The notes: generated from the letters alone by a model not told the origin. Positions 10,626 to 21,352 are shown, numbered from the stretch's first letter. The stretch: 64,000 nucleotides of DNA from Rattus norvegicus (GCF_036323735.1 NC_086026.1:52764039-52828038); one strand, 5' to 3'. Numbers and translations: made by a program.

Positions 10626-10850
10626 TGTCTTAGCTTGCTGCACTGAAACACCATGACCAAATAGCAAGTCACGTGCGGGCATCTTTTGGTCTGTTCTCTT
10701 TTTACAAAGACACTTTACAAAGCTCCACCCAAAGACCTTATCTTATCCCATCACTTCTTCATAATCTGATTAGGTTTGCATCCTTCTAACCCTTCCTCCC
10801 ACAAAAATTAGCTTTAATAGGGAACAAGTCATGTTTAAACTATAGCAACA
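10626..10850 (-). repeat. 5' LTR of the MaLR element, divergent
   Basis: 225 bases. The + strand start 'tgtcttagcttgctgcac' and 'gaaacaccatgaccaaatag' matches other MaLR LTRs here. From about 10670 the sequence departs from them and ends 'aactatagcaaca'. Either it belongs to a different LTR subtype or it has been altered by deletion or recombination. Confidence 0.6.
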
Positions 10851-11330
10851 TGGTATCTGGATTAAAAATGGAAGCTGCCTGGCCTCTTAGGTTAATGCCT
10901 GAAATCCAGTGATACCATATCTACATTCTGATGCCCAAAGCAAGTTATAATGCCAAGCCAGGCTTGGAAGGGATGGAAATATATCCCCCCTTTTGATAGC
11001 AAGAGGCAACTGTGCACAGATATGGGGAGGGACGTCGGTGACCACCTTGGTAGGCAGTGTGACACACTGAGGCTACCTAAGAAAAGGTGAACTGGAAACC
11101 AGACGGTCTGCACCTGAGTGCGATTTCCCCTCTCCTTGATTAGAGACTTAGGCAGGCGGCAAGAACTCTGACCTGTAGGCACCTATCTCTTTCTACTTTC
11201 CACAAGGGGCACTTTAGTGAGCTCTGATGTGGCTAAGAACCTTGCAAATGGATTTTTATGGGACCTGGCCTCCCTATTCCATGCTCTCCTTTTTGCTTTG
11301 GGAAATCAGTACTTCTCTTTGCTTCTGGAT
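10851..11330. other. Single-copy DNA, nothing recognised
   Basis: No gene, RNA or repeat that I can support. Confidence 0.4.
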
Positions 11331-11340
11331 CACCACCTCA

Positions 11341-11475
11341 CTTTTCTCCTCCTTCTCCTCCTCCTCCATTTCACCCTCCTCTTCCTCCTCCTCCTCCTCC
11401 CCCTCCCCCTCCTCCTCCTCCTCCTCCTCCTCCTCCTCCTCCTCCTCCTCCACCACCACACCACCACCACTACCA
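11341..11475 (+). repeat. (CCT)n/(TCC)n triplet tract with CAC end
   Basis: About 110 bases of near-perfect polypyrimidine TCC units (11342-11450), passing into (CAC)n at 11451-11475. The purine strand is (GGA)n. Open frames across it encode only poly-Ser, poly-Pro, poly-Leu or poly-Glu and are artefacts of the repeat. Confidence 0.97.
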
Positions 11476-12489
11476 CCTCTTCTTTTTCCATTTAAAGGGC
11501 TGCCTTTTGACTGTCATGATATCAAGACTTGTTTTCTGGTCTCATTTCCCAGAATGTCACAGGGACAGGCCCCTGTCTCTACAATGGGACTACTGTGAGC
11601 AGGGGTGCAGATTCTTCCTAACCCCAGGTACCAGGAAAAAGAGGGAACTTGGGGGCTGTCTTGCCTATGTTCCTTGAGACAGAGCCACATCTCCTAGAGG
11701 ACAATCCCCTACCCTGATGCCTGGATATGCCATGCCTGGTGCCAGCCTAATTAAGCTCAAGACTCTACCAGCGGAAGGCCAGGCATCAGCTGGGTCACCA
11801 GCCTGTTGAACTCCTCTCTGCTCCATGCTTCTTTGCACCCAAGGCTGTGTAGAGTGAAGCATGGTCCACTTGACTTGGGGGCTAAAGGGTCTGGCCAGTT
11901 TACCCAACAGCCTCTGTTTGCAGCTTCCTTCGTCTTCTTTCCCAGTCCTCTCAACCCTCACCCAGCTGCTGCCTGTCACCCCTGTCCTCCTTGCACAGGG
12001 CTTATTTTTATAAACTCCTCCTTGACTGAAGAGCCACTTTAAAGCATTTAAAATACCACTGCTCTCTCCTAATGAGAGGGAGAAGAGGCGCCGAGGCTCT
12101 GTATTCTCCAGAGCTTTGCTGTGGCACTCTGATGCTGCACTCTCTGGCAATATTTCTCTTCTAGCAACAGACAACATATTGGCTGGGGAGCGCCACAGCC
12201 TATTTTAGAACCAGCCCCTCGAGTGCTATGTCTCCCCCTGGCAGAATTTCCAAGGTACTCTCAGTCAATACCCCAAACTTTAAAAGTGGAGCATGCCCAG
12301 GAAAATGACGCTGGATGCTGATCTTAGTAATATTCCCCCAAATCCCACAAAGGCCTCCTTTCAAGCCAGACCCTGAAGAAGAGACAAAAACCACACTCCT
12401 GCCTTAGCTCACTGTAGACAGAGTCCCTGACGCCCTGGTCCTCAAGAAGGATAATGGGAATTCTGCAGTTAGCCTGAGTCCTGCCAGAC
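11476..12489. other. Single-copy DNA, nothing recognised
   Basis: No known repeat. A 170-codon minus frame (11665-12177) and overlapping shorter frames show no recognisable domain, so I do not call a gene. Confidence 0.4.
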
Positions 12490-12494
12490 ATTTT

Positions 12495-12700
12495 CAATCC
12501 TGGGGCTTGAATGTGTTTTCCCCAAAGTCTGTGTGTTGGAAACATAATCCCCTGTGTGACAGGGTTGAGAGATGGGACTTCCAAGGGCTGAGGAGACCAA
12601 GAAGGTGGCAGACAGCTCATAGATTAATGAAGAGCCCTGTTATCACGGGAATGGACTAGTTATTGTGAGAATTGATTCCAGGCAAAAGAATAAATTTCTT
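12495..12700 (+). mobile_element. MLT1/MST-class MaLR LTR fragment
   Basis: Contains 'gcttgaatgtgttttcccca', 'aagtctgtgtgttggaaaca', 'taatcccctgtgtgacaggg' and 'ctgttatcacgggaatgg', matching in order the forward head of a mammal-wide MaLR LTR. The 3' part has been replaced by the (GA)n tract and B2. Confidence 0.65.

Positions 12701-12702
<2 letters not shown>

Positions 12703-12759
<57 letters not shown>
12703..12759 (+). repeat. (GA)n microsatellite
   Basis: About 28 perfect GA units. It sits where the A-rich tail of the adjoining reversed B2 would lie, so it probably expanded from that tail. Confidence 0.98.
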
Positions 12760-12762
<3 letters not shown>

Positions 12763-12929
12763 ATTTATCTTATGTGTGAGTACACTGTAGCTGTCTTCAG
12801 ACACACCAGAAGAGGGCACCGGATCCCATTACAGATGGTTGTGAGCCACCATGTGGTTGCTAGGAATCAAACTCAGGGCCTGTGGAAGATCAGTCAGTGC
12901 TCCTAACCACTGAGCCATCTCTCCAGTCC
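12757..12929 (-). mobile_element. B2 SINE, reverse
   Basis: Reversed B2 (tRNA-derived SINE): 'gagtacactgtagctgtctt', 'cagacacaccagaagagggc', 'ggttgtgagccaccatgtgg', 'ttgctaggaatcaaactcag' and 'tgagccatctctccagtcc'. Nearly full length, moderately diverged. The Pol III A and B boxes lie in the right-hand head. Confidence 0.95.
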
Positions 12930-13139
12930 AAGGATGAATGTCTTTAGCCTCCGAATCCTGTTCACCCTCATCCTCCACATTCTGTTGCCTATCTGCCCTT
13001 CCATGGAATGATGCAGGAGAAAGGCCTTACCAGACTTTAGCAGTCAGTACCTCACACTTAGTACCTTACCTCCTGCCTCCTGAATTAGAGGGTCAAAAAT
13101 CTCCCATTGCTTATGAACTAGCCAGGACCGTGGTTTACA

Positions 13140-13497
13140 TGTGAAGTGTCCCCCACAGCATCATGTGTTTGAATGCCCGGTTCCAGCTGATGGCGCTGTT
13201 CTGAGAGATTACAGAATCTTTCAGACTCAGGGACTGGTGAGCAGAAGAAGGTACCTGGGTCTTGAAGGTTACATCGGCTTTTGCCTCTGACCTAAGCTTC
13301 CTGCCCCCTGACCTACCCAGATGTGAACAGGCTGTGCCACAGCTGCCACAGACACAGAGCTGGTCGAGCACTTGGCCTTTCCCATCACGATAGATGGCTC
13401 CTTCTGAAACTGTGAACTCAAATTGACTACCCCTCCCTTATGCTGCTTCCACGGGGTATTTTGTCGCTGTGGTAGGAAAAGTAACTGATGCAAGCAG
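13140..13497 (+). mobile_element. ERVL-MaLR (ORR1/MT-type) solo LTR
   Basis: Starts 'tgtgaagtgtcccccacagc' and ends 'aaaagtaactgatgcaagca', with 'tgtttgaatgcccgg', 'ctgaaactgtgaactcaa' and 'gggtattttgtcgctgtgg'. This is the forward order of a rodent MaLR LTR with its polyadenylation-region landmarks. No partner LTR or internal region is nearby, so it is a solo LTR. The subfamily is uncertain. Confidence 0.7.
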
Positions 13498-13499
13498 TG

Positions 13500-14270
13500 T
13501 CCTATCACAGCATCAGCTGAACCAGGAGAGCCCTGGGATTATGACCCCAATACTTCATACACCAACTTGCCTGTGTTGACCTATGTTGCTCATGTATTCA
13601 GGACCACTGGAAACACTTCCCCTTACACTACGATTGGAAGCAAGGCTGCACTAGTTGCCTGACATCTCTCCTTGAGTGAGGGACCACTCCTGCAGACACC
13701 AAGGTTCTGCCAACTGAGATCCCAGCAGTTACCCATCACTCAGCACTCAACCATCCTCTATGCAGCATCCACAGAGCCCTTTGTTTCTCTCTAGTCTGGT
13801 AGACAGGGACAGTAGGATCTTCAGGAGCTCCGTCTGATTCTGAAACTGGCCTCTGTGACTATTTCCTTCCTCTTCCCCTATGTGTGTGGTTGAGGCCCCA
13901 TCAAGTTCAAGGTTGCATTTCTTCTCAAGCCACATCATGTTTCCCATCTCTTGCTCAGATCAGAGCATAGCCCCTTCATGCCCCTCCCTGCTCCCAACTG
14001 TTACCATTTGAGTCTGTTGTTCACGATGAAACCTGGGCACTCTTCAAAACCACAAGTATGATTTCCCCCCTCCCTGGCCACCCAATGTACCTCCCAGTCT
14101 TTTTATTCTCTTTGCCACATGGAACAGGGACAATGTGGCCATTGTCAGGCTTCGATGCTAGCTAGCATGCATACAGAATTTCTATTGTGTATTCTGAAAA
14201 AGAAAGATAAGTACTATTACCACTTTACGATCCCCCTCACCCAGAAGTCTAGGCATGTTTTCACAATGCT
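13500..14270. other. Single-copy DNA, nothing recognised
   Basis: No gene or repeat supported. It holds T- and C-rich stretches only. Confidence 0.4.
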
Positions 14271-14530
14271 TTGACCTTTGCCTTCCTGAGCTTGGATCAC
14301 TCCCATCTGTGGTTCAAGTATGATGTCACTTCCTCCAGCAGGTCTTCCTGGACTCTACCTGTGCTAGATGCCACTTCTATGGATCCCTGCTCTGAGTACT
14401 CCTGTAGAAAAGGCCTTTCACCTCAAATCACGATAGCAATTTCCTTGTCTGCTTCCAGCACCGGCCTGTGAGCCCCCAGAGTGACGTCTGCATCTCCCAG
14501 GTGCCTGGCACTTCTGGATGAAAGCATTCA
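14271..14530 (+). mobile_element. LINE L2 3'-end fragment
   Basis: Shows in order 'tgatgtcacttcctccagca', 'ggtcttcctggactctac', 'gtgagcccccagagtgacgt', 'tgcatctcccaggtgcctgg' and 'cacttctggatgaaagcatt'. This follows the L2 3' end ('aatgtcaccttctcagagaggccttccctgacc... gtgcctggcacatagtaggtgctcaa...gaatga'). It is an ancient mammal-wide element without coding capacity here. Confidence 0.65.
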
Positions 14531-15281
14531 GAGTGGGAACTGATGAAGGCCTGGCCACTCCACGTCCCTGTCTCTGCAGCAAAGACCAGCTTTGTACAGC
14601 CTTGAGGATGTCTTCATGCAGACAGGAAGGCAGGAAGAATAAGTGTCAAACACCAGGGACTGGCATAAGATGACAAGCGCTTACAGCGTGACGAGGACGG
14701 ACAATGAACGAGCCGAGTGCTGGGAGAAGAGAGCTATCACCGTGGGCACATTGAATATCGTTGAAATAAGTGGGCCATCGGCTAGGCTGGGGAAATTGCT
14801 TTTGTCATATGGAAAGTTTCACGGCCATGGTCCTTGCATTAGCCGGATCTGACTGGTAATACAGAGCATGTACAGGACCTCTGTGATTCCCAGGCACTTA
14901 CCATCACTTCCTGAAACGCAGCCCAGAAAAAAAAAATACTCTGATTGTTAAGAGATTGGCAGCTCCAATTTCCTGTCACAAGTCTTCAGTTGCTTTGGAT
15001 CACAACTTCCCACTAAGCCTGGGGTGGCAAGAGCCTCTAGTCAGGAAGGAATGTAACTATCTGGGATCTACCTGACTCAGAATGAGGACTCCAGTGTTCT
15101 GGGGCCCAGAGATGCTGGCAGAGTTGAGCATGGATGGAACCTGAAAGACAGTCCTTGTGATTTAACAGCCACTTCTCCATGCTGGTGGAGGGACGGCAGC
15201 AAGCACAGATCAGAGGAAGACTGGATCTATCTGCTCTGTCCAGAACTTGGGCACACACTTTGTGGGACTTGCTCAGTGTCC
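14531..15281. other. Single-copy DNA, nothing recognised
   Basis: No gene, RNA or repeat supported. One A9 run at about 14930. Confidence 0.4.
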
Positions 15282-15659
15282 TGTCTTGAGTTTTTGTTCC
15301 TTGTTGCTGTGATAAAGTGCCACAACAAAAGCAGCTTAAGGGGAGAATGGTTTTATTTGGCTCATGACATCAGTTATAACCCATCATCCCAGGAAAGTCA
15401 AGGCCTCGGGAATATGAAACAGCTAGTCACATTCACAGTCAAGGGTAGAGAGCAATGAAGCAATGGTTTCATGCTAGTGCTCTTATCTACTCATAGCAGC
15501 CTAGGTTTCCCCTACCTAGGGAATGGTACCACCCACAGTGGGCAGGTCTTTCCACTTCAATTAACCTAATCAAGAAAATCCCCTACAGACCAACCTGATT
15601 GAGACTCCCTTTCCCAATGGTTCTATAGCGTTGTCAAATAGTTAATTCTGATCATCACA
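15282..15659 (-). mobile_element. ERVL-MaLR solo LTR, reverse
   Basis: Plus-strand ends are 'tgtcttgagtttttgttcc' and 'ctgatcatcaca', giving TGT...ACA and 378 bases. Inside are 'gttgctgtgataaagtgcca', 'gaatggttttatttggctca', 'ggtaccacccacagtgggca' and 'aacctaatcaagaaaatccc', the same order as other MaLR LTRs in the window but of a different subtype. Confidence 0.75.
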
Positions 15660-16489
15660 GTGACCACTCTGAGTACAGACTCTGATCTATGTCCATTTTC
15701 TTAGAATATGACTCATAGCAAAAGAGACATCTCCATTCAGAATACAACACACACACATACTCTTGAGACATTTTCTTAAAACAATTCCCTCATTATATGC
15801 AGTGAGCCTCACCTTCCCATCTTCCCACTAGTAGGACATAACTTCCTCTTTCACTCTATCTCCAGGGCCCTCCCAACACCACCTCCCTCCTCCTCTCACC
15901 TGACTTCTGTTTTCCTCAGGCTTTCTCAGCCTGACTCACCACTTCACAGCACTCGCCTGCAAGGTGCCTTGCAAGCGTTTCAGAGCCCATGTGTGTCACT
16001 TCCAATATAGGTCAGGAACCAGGTGAGGCGTCACGGCTTTTATACGGCCTCTGCCTCCTCGTGGAGTAAAGTCTGATAGAGGAGCCAAGCCAGATACCAC
16101 TCTGTACACTGTTCCCAGCCCCTTTTCAGTCTTTGCTGCCCTTGGCCTCAGGCCGACACTTTCTCTCTAACTTCACCTCCGGGACCTTCCAAGGACCGTG
16201 GCTGCACACTTCACAGATATGTCTCTCATTGTGATTGATTAAGGCTGCAGATGAGAAATATTTATTACGGAGAAAGAGCTAGAACTATCAGGAGAGGTCC
16301 TAAGCCTTGGTGAAAAAAAAAGGGGATGTAGTGAAGAAGGAGGAGGTCAGCTGGGCTGGTCACTTAGGGGTTCTGTATGCTCTTCTAGCTGATCCCCAAG
16401 AACAGGTCTTTGACTACCACCTCTTTCCCTGGGAATCTTTCTTGCAGTCACAGGACCAGCTGTCGTCTAACCAGGCTCTGTGAAATTGT
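15660..16489. other. Single-copy DNA, nothing recognised
   Basis: No gene supported. C-rich between 15860 and 15960. One A10 run near 16312. Confidence 0.4.
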
Positions 16490-16580
16490 CACAGAATCCT
16501 TCCAATAACCCCCCATAACCTGGTAAAGGAAGCACCCTTGTTTCCCAGAGAGGGACCTGAGGCTGTCTTTGAGCTGTTAA
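16490..16580 (-). mobile_element. MIR SINE fragment, reverse
   Basis: The phrases 'cagaatccttccaataaccc' and 'agagagggacctgaggctg' match a reversed MIR ('...acaaccctatgaggtaggtactattat... gaggaaactgaggc'). Short and ancient. Confidence 0.5.
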
Positions 16581-16590
16581 AATGGGACTA

Positions 16591-16690
16591 AAAGTAGTCT
16601 TGGTGGTCCACATATGGAAACCCAGCCACCCAGAGTCAGGAGCAGGCCAGTTTGGACTACATAGTGAGACTCCAGCTCAAAAAGACCAAG
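16591..16690 (+). mobile_element. B1 SINE, diverged
   Basis: Reads 'gtcttggtggtccacatatg', 'gaaacccagccacccag', 'ggccagtttggactacatag' and 'tgagactccagctcaaaaag', the order of a forward B1 with a degraded tail. Confidence 0.75.
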
Positions 16691-16844
16691 AAAAAACAGG
16701 CAGCAGAGATGGATCCATGCTTAAGGTGCTTGCTGCTTAGGTGTGAGGCAAATCCACTCTAAATTCAGACAACACCATCCCAAGGACAGAGTAAAAAGAA
16801 TGCAATATGAGTAGCTACATTCACCTCTATTTCCTGAGTGCCGA

Positions 16845-16981
16845 TGCTGTCTGTTCTACACCGACCATGCTTATTCCTCTATGACTAGCTCACCTCGAAC
16901 TGTGAGCCAGGACAAATCCTCCCTTCCTTAAGTCCCTTTGGCAGGTACTTTGTTGCAGCAAGGAGAAAAGTCACTAATACA
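16845..16981 (+). mobile_element. ERVL-MaLR LTR 3' fragment
   Basis: Contains 'ctcgaactgtgagccaggac', 'cttaagtccctttggcaggt' and 'aaaagtcactaatacaga', the 3' third of the same LTR type seen at 13140-13497. The 5' two thirds are missing. Confidence 0.65.
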
Positions 16982-17279
16982 GATGAGGAGGTTGGTGGGA
17001 CTAGAGGGTCTGTCTGTCTTGGTCATCATCACCTGTGTGCATTGTTCAACGGACAGTAGTGGTTCAGTCCATGCCAATGGACTGTGGTGTGTGAAAATCC
17101 AGTCCTCGGCCCTCCTTCACAGAGGGCAGGATGGACCTGAGAGGGAAGACTGATAGATACATGACTACATTTTAAAGATAATAGTGATGTTCCCCTATGT
17201 AGACACCATCTATTGACTAGTGACCATGATGATGGTGACTAGTCAGGGATTGCCACAGACTAGTACCTTGTGAACTCCC
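16982..17279. other. Single-copy DNA, nothing recognised
   Basis: No feature supported. Short 'gtgac(c)atgatgatggtgact' partial palindrome near 17220. Confidence 0.35.
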
Positions 17280-17400
17280 TTACTTGTACTGGCTTCCACT
17301 GGCAGATGAAGAAACCAAAGGTTATGGAAGTTAAGATGTTACCAGAAGTTCCGTAGAATGTAAAATATCAGCCTGCATCTGTTGCCAGTCCAGAGAGCTT
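17280..17400 (-). mobile_element. MIR SINE fragment, reverse
   Basis: The phrases 'actggcagatgaagaaacca', 'ggaagttaagatgttaccag' and a trailing 'gttgccagtccagagagc' fit a reversed MIR core. Diverged; boundaries approximate. Confidence 0.45.
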
Positions 17401-19880
17401 GGAAGAACAAGTGTTTCCACACATGGGCTACAGGTTCACCTCCTCGGTACTGCCTCCCTCCCCAACACACTTTCTAACAGTTAATAAGTTTCTAAGTAAA
17501 TCATGTAGGGATCTGTGAGGGCCCTTCCTTTCTGCCAACAGTGTAGACGCTGAGAAGCACCGCAGAGTTGCCTTCAGGGGAGCAGCCATCCAATGTGGAT
17601 GGATGAGGGACAGTTTATTATGAGGATGAAACTGCCCATGCCCCCCGGGGATTGCCACCTCTGACCTCAGCATCCTTTTTCATCTCTGCTTTCTGTGACT
17701 CTGGATTCGGAGCCAGTGCCATTCCTCATGCAGAGCCTGGAGTCATCGCTGAGATGGATTTCACGAAGAGTGTAAAGGCATCAGTTCTATCTGCCTCACC
17801 GTGATTAGGGAGAAGGGAGTGGGGATGGCCAATAACTGCACAGATGCTCTCCCATGCAGCTGATATGATACCTGGCCGGACCTTGTCCATGAGCTTGGTC
17901 TTCTCCAGCCAGGGGTCAGGGTTGCTCTTTCTTGACTCCTCAGAGCCCCAGCTGATCCGTCCAGATGGAGCACCAGAGCTCTGACCACAGCAGGTGGAAC
18001 CCTGCCCTAAGAACCCACTCGCTGTATTCTTCAGATGCCTGCTTTCTCATAATCTCTGCGTCATTTCTTGCAAAGGACTTCTGGCTAAAGGATTCCCCAG
18101 TTCAAGGGGATCCGCAGCTGTGTCAGAGGCCAAAGGGGCACAGGAAGGCTGAGTTTGGGTTGGATTCAGAGATGAGTAGGGAACGTTATAAGCGTGACAT
18201 TTTCTGCTGCTGAGGATCCCATAAGGCTGACTTGTGGAGCCTCAAATAGGGACCAGCAACTGGGGCTGGATCTGATGATCACAAGATCCATGACAGAGGG
18301 GAAGGTGTGAAGTCTTGGATTTGAGCCTAGTGGTGACTTGGATGGCTTTGAGAGAGAGCTTAGTATTTCCAAGTTTCGGTTTAATGATCTGTTAAGTGGG
18401 TGCAACAGTAAAATACCTCATCCAATGATGTGGGGACCACACATAGGTGTGTGGCAACATCATGCCTAGTGAAAAATACTAGATGAATAGTAATCAAACT
18501 TTGTATATTCAAAATGCTCCCTTGATAAAGCCTGGGGTAAAGGCTCCTCCTGACTTTTGCCTGACCTTACCTCTGTCAGTGTTCACATAGAGACTTAAGA
18601 ATAGCAGAGATCAGGATTTGTATCCTCAGATAGCCGACCTCTCTCGGTGTTCTTGAGTCCATGACTTTCCTTCTTATTGGAGAGACTCGGGCCTTCTGAG
18701 AAGTCCTGGGCAGAAAGGAGACTTTCTCATAACCAGAATACAGCTATAAGGCCCTAGCTAGCAGTCTGCCATAGGCCCTTCCCATGGTGTCTGGACTCTG
18801 AGCGTTTGTTGTGAATTAACATGCACTGTAAGGCTGTACCTGGGCCCTTGACATGGAGGGACGCCCAGATCTGCATGGGCCCTAGTAAGCCAGTGGCCAG
18901 GACCTTTATGTATGTTGTCAGGGCATCAAGGACTCAATGGACTTGAAAACAGACCAGGTTAGCTGGGAGGAAGATCTGTGGGCTGTGGGCTGTCCCCTGC
19001 TTACCTTTCTGGGTTTCATCTGAGGCCCACCTCCTCTAAGGCTGGGGAGAAAAGCAAGCAAGACAGGAAATGCCAAATTGTCAGTGATTCCAGAGGCTTT
19101 GCTTCCCTGTTTCTCAGCTGTTATATTTTTAGAGACAACTATTGGCACCAGACTCCCCAGAAGCTGCTCCTCCCGGAGTCCCCCACTCCTAGCCAAGGGG
19201 GAGCTTCCCCTTCTCAGGTGGGGTTAGGATTCCAGAACCGCCTGGAATCTGGGAAACACCCTCTTCAGCACTGAAAATGTCTTGAGAGGCTGAGGTTGGG
19301 GCCTGCTGGACTGTTTGGCACTCCTTGGGGCTTACTGGTCAACCCAGAAGGACTAACTTCTCCATGTGCCTTTATGTCCTTTCTAAGAACAAGATGAGAA
19401 AGGGCACACACTGGGGGATGATGAACTCCACACAGCAGCTCTATTTTCCAAGCACACAGTGTCAATTTTCACAGGTCATAGAAATAGGAGAATTTTTAAT
19501 CATCTTCTACTCCACGACCTAGCTTTGTAGGAAGGTAATATTGGGTTGCAGAGAGCATTGATCGTCTAAGGCCGTGCCTTCAGGGGCAGAAGAGCCAGGA
19601 GACAAACAAGGGTCTCTTGTCAGATCAGCTCTCAAGGCACTGAATACTTCTGGCTAAAGGACAGATGACAACCACATAGACTGGCCAGAAGTGGGGATTT
19701 CTTGAGTTTCTCCAGAGCTGTAAAGATACTCCCAATGTGTGAAAACATGGGGGGGGGGTTGCCAATGGTCCTTACTACTATTCTGGGTTTTCAACCATTG
19801 CCTAATGTCAATTTAGTCAATTATTACCCACACAGTGCTCTACGTATTCAGTGGACACAGCTGCATGGTTTTGATCTGAT
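17401..19880. other. Single-copy DNA, about 2.5 kb
   Basis: No gene, RNA or confident repeat. A MIR-like trace may lie at 18280-18420 ('gtatttccaagtttcggttt', 'aatgatctgttaagtgggtg'). There is a G9 run near 19750. Open frames up to 98 codons lack any recognisable domain. Confidence 0.4.
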
Positions 19881-19943
19881 TTTCCTTTTCTTTTCTTTTC
19901 TTTTCTTTCTTTCTTTCTTTCTTTTTTTTTTTTTTTTTTTTTT
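19881..19943 (+). repeat. (TTTTC)n/(TTTC)n/T20 tract
   Basis: Four TTTTC units, then four to five TTTC units, then about 21 T. It forms the reversed, expanded A-tail of the B1-like SINE on its right. Confidence 0.95.
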
Positions 19944-20168
19944 GAGATGGGATCTTGTTTTGTAACCTTGGTTGGTCTAAAACTCACACACTCACGATGG
20001 ATAACCAGACTAGTTTCAGTTTTACAATGATCCTCCTGCCTCAGCTTCCTGAGTGCTGAAATCAAATCTTCTTGAGACAACATCTTCTTATGTTGTCTAC
20101 GTTAGCCTTGAACTCACGATCCTTCTGCTAAGTGCTGGGATCACAGGCATTTGTCATTGTATCTAGCT
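19944..20168 (-). mobile_element. B1-like SINE pair, reverse
   Basis: First part: 'gagatgggatcttgttttgt', 'aaccttggttggtctaaaac' and 'ctgcctcagcttcctgagtg'. Second part: 'gagacaacatcttcttatgt', 'cgttagccttgaactcacga' and 'gtgctgggatcacaggca'. They read as two reversed B1-class copies, or one with an internal duplication. Confidence 0.7.
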
Positions 20169-20335
20169 ATTTTTTAAATTGGAGTCTCTCGTACAGTGAG
20201 AGACTGATGGAGGGCTTGCATTATCTGAAATGGTTTCTTCCCACACCCTGATTGCCTTGATTAGGTGGCTGGAGAGACCCAATCAGGCTCCTCCCTCACT
20301 CCATGCCTTGCTTACTGTATGAAGCTTATGTGGAC

Positions 20336-20411
20336 TCTCCCTCTCCATCTCCCTCCCCTCTTCCTTCCCTTCTCCCTTCCCACTCCCCTCTCCTCTACCC
20401 CTCTCCCCTCT
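20336..20411 (+). repeat. CT-rich low-complexity tract
   Basis: About 76 bases made almost only of C and T with loose 'ccctctcc' units. Lies just before a reverse B1 tail. Confidence 0.85.
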
Positions 20412-20429
20412 TGTTTTTTGTTTGATTGT

Positions 20430-20577
20430 TTGTTATATTTGAGATGGAATTTCTCTTTGTAGCTCTGGCTATCCTAGAACTCTCTCTGTAGACCAGTGTG
20501 GCCTTGAACTCACAGAGATCTGCCTGCCTCTGCCTCTGGAGTGCTAGGCTTAAAGGTGTGCACCACCACCGCCCGGC
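20430..20577 (-). mobile_element. B1 SINE, reverse, full length
   Basis: The best-preserved B1 here: 'ttgagatggaatttctcttt', 'gtagctctggctatcctaga', 'accagtgtggccttgaactc', 'acagagatctgcctgcctct' and 'caccaccaccgcccggc'. About 139 bases from head to tail, preceded by a T-rich reversed tail. Confidence 0.95.
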
Positions 20578-20844
20578 AAGGGTCCGATTTCTTTAAGTGC
20601 ATTATCGAGGGGTCAGTCTCTGACAGATTGCTGACAGGGTAGCCAGCTTATGTCATAGTGAGCCTGCAAGGAAGCAGGTTGGCTGCAGCTGAGCTACTTG
20701 AGACATTACAGCGTCGCATCTGGCAAAATCCGCCGGCCGAACTCAAGTGATGACGTTGGCTCAGCTCACCGGAAGACTACTGCAGGAGGACAGGGTAGGG
20801 GAAGCATCTTTGGAAACTGACTCTTGAAAATTACAGAGTGGCTG
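20578..20844. other. Single-copy DNA between SINEs
   Basis: Nothing recognised. A small CpG cluster lies at 20712-20735. Confidence 0.35.
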
Positions 20845-21125
20845 AGGGGATGGATCAGTGGGTGAGAGACTTACTTTTAGACATAAGGGCCTGCGTGTGA
20901 GTCCCTGGCATATGTGTACAAAGGCCAGGCATGGATGTGTGCCTGTAACCCCAGTTTCGGTGATGCTGGGCAGGGATGGGTGGATCCAGAGAGTTTGCTA
21001 ACCAATTAGCCCACAAGTTTCAAGTTTAGCAAATTCTCTAGTCCATCAGAGGACAGCATTTCAGTGAGGGAAATAGTGGATGACACCGGACACCGGGCTC
21101 TGGCCTCCAAAGTACATACATATGT
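20845..21125 (+). mobile_element. Chimeric tRNA/B1 SINE (B4-type)
   Basis: The head is tRNA-like ('ggggatggatcagtgggtga', then 'gtgtgagtccctggcatatg', with an altered B box). The middle is B1-like ('ggccaggcatggatgtgtgc', 'ctgtaaccccagtttcggtg'). The tail ends 'tctggcctccaaagtacata'. This tRNA plus 7SL order is that of rodent B4-type SINEs. It is old, and the subfamily name is uncertain. Confidence 0.65.
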
Positions 21126-21204
21126 ACACACATTTGCACACTCATGCTTGAGCTCTATACACCCACTGCATACCGCCTCCTATACATGTAGAGAAATACA
21201 TAGA

Positions 21205-21305
21205 AGTACTATTCATGGTGGCACATACCTGTAATCTCAGCACTCTAGAGGCTGGAACAGGAGGATAGAGATCTTGAGGCCAGCCTGGGCATATAGAGAG
21301 AGTGT
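21205..21305 (+). mobile_element. B1 SINE
   Basis: Contains 'catggtggcacatacctgta', 'atctcagcactctagaggct', 'aggaggatagagatcttgag' and 'gccagcctgggcatatagag'. Forward B1, missing some tail bases. Confidence 0.85.
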
Positions 21306-21352
21306 TCAAGAAGGAAGGAAAGAAGGGAGAGAGGGAGGGAGCGAGCGAAGAG
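21306..21352 (+). repeat. GGAA/GGGA purine tract
   Basis: Purine-only tract of about 45 bases at the 3' tail of the B1 just before it. Confidence 0.8.

Larger units (their letters stand above)
8993..10850 (-). mobile_element. ERVL-MaLR element (LTR-internal-LTR), reverse
   Basis: Rodent non-autonomous MaLR retrotransposon lying on the minus strand. The left 3' LTR spans 8993-9387, starting 'tgtcttag' and ending 'ccagccagcaca' on the + strand. The internal region (9388-10625) is typical MaLR-int with no open reading frame for gag or pol. The right 5' LTR (10626-10850) starts 'tgtcttagcttgctgcactg'. In element orientation the 5' LTR is followed within two bases by 'ttggcaccgggactgcgg', the place and form of a MaLR primer binding site. 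The two LTRs match only over the first 40 bases or so. The right LTR is also shorter (225 versus 395 bases), so they are not simple copies of one another. No convincing target-site duplication is visible. Confidence 0.8.

Noticed and set aside
8993..10850. Retroviral gag/pol/env genes inside the LTR element
   Set aside because: The internal region has only short frames. MaLR internal sequences are known to be non-coding.
11274..11459. Poly-glutamate frame on the minus strand
   Set aside because: It is the translation of the CCT/GGA triplet repeat.
11665..12177. 170-codon minus frame
   Set aside because: No recognisable domain and no promoter, splice or poly(A) context.
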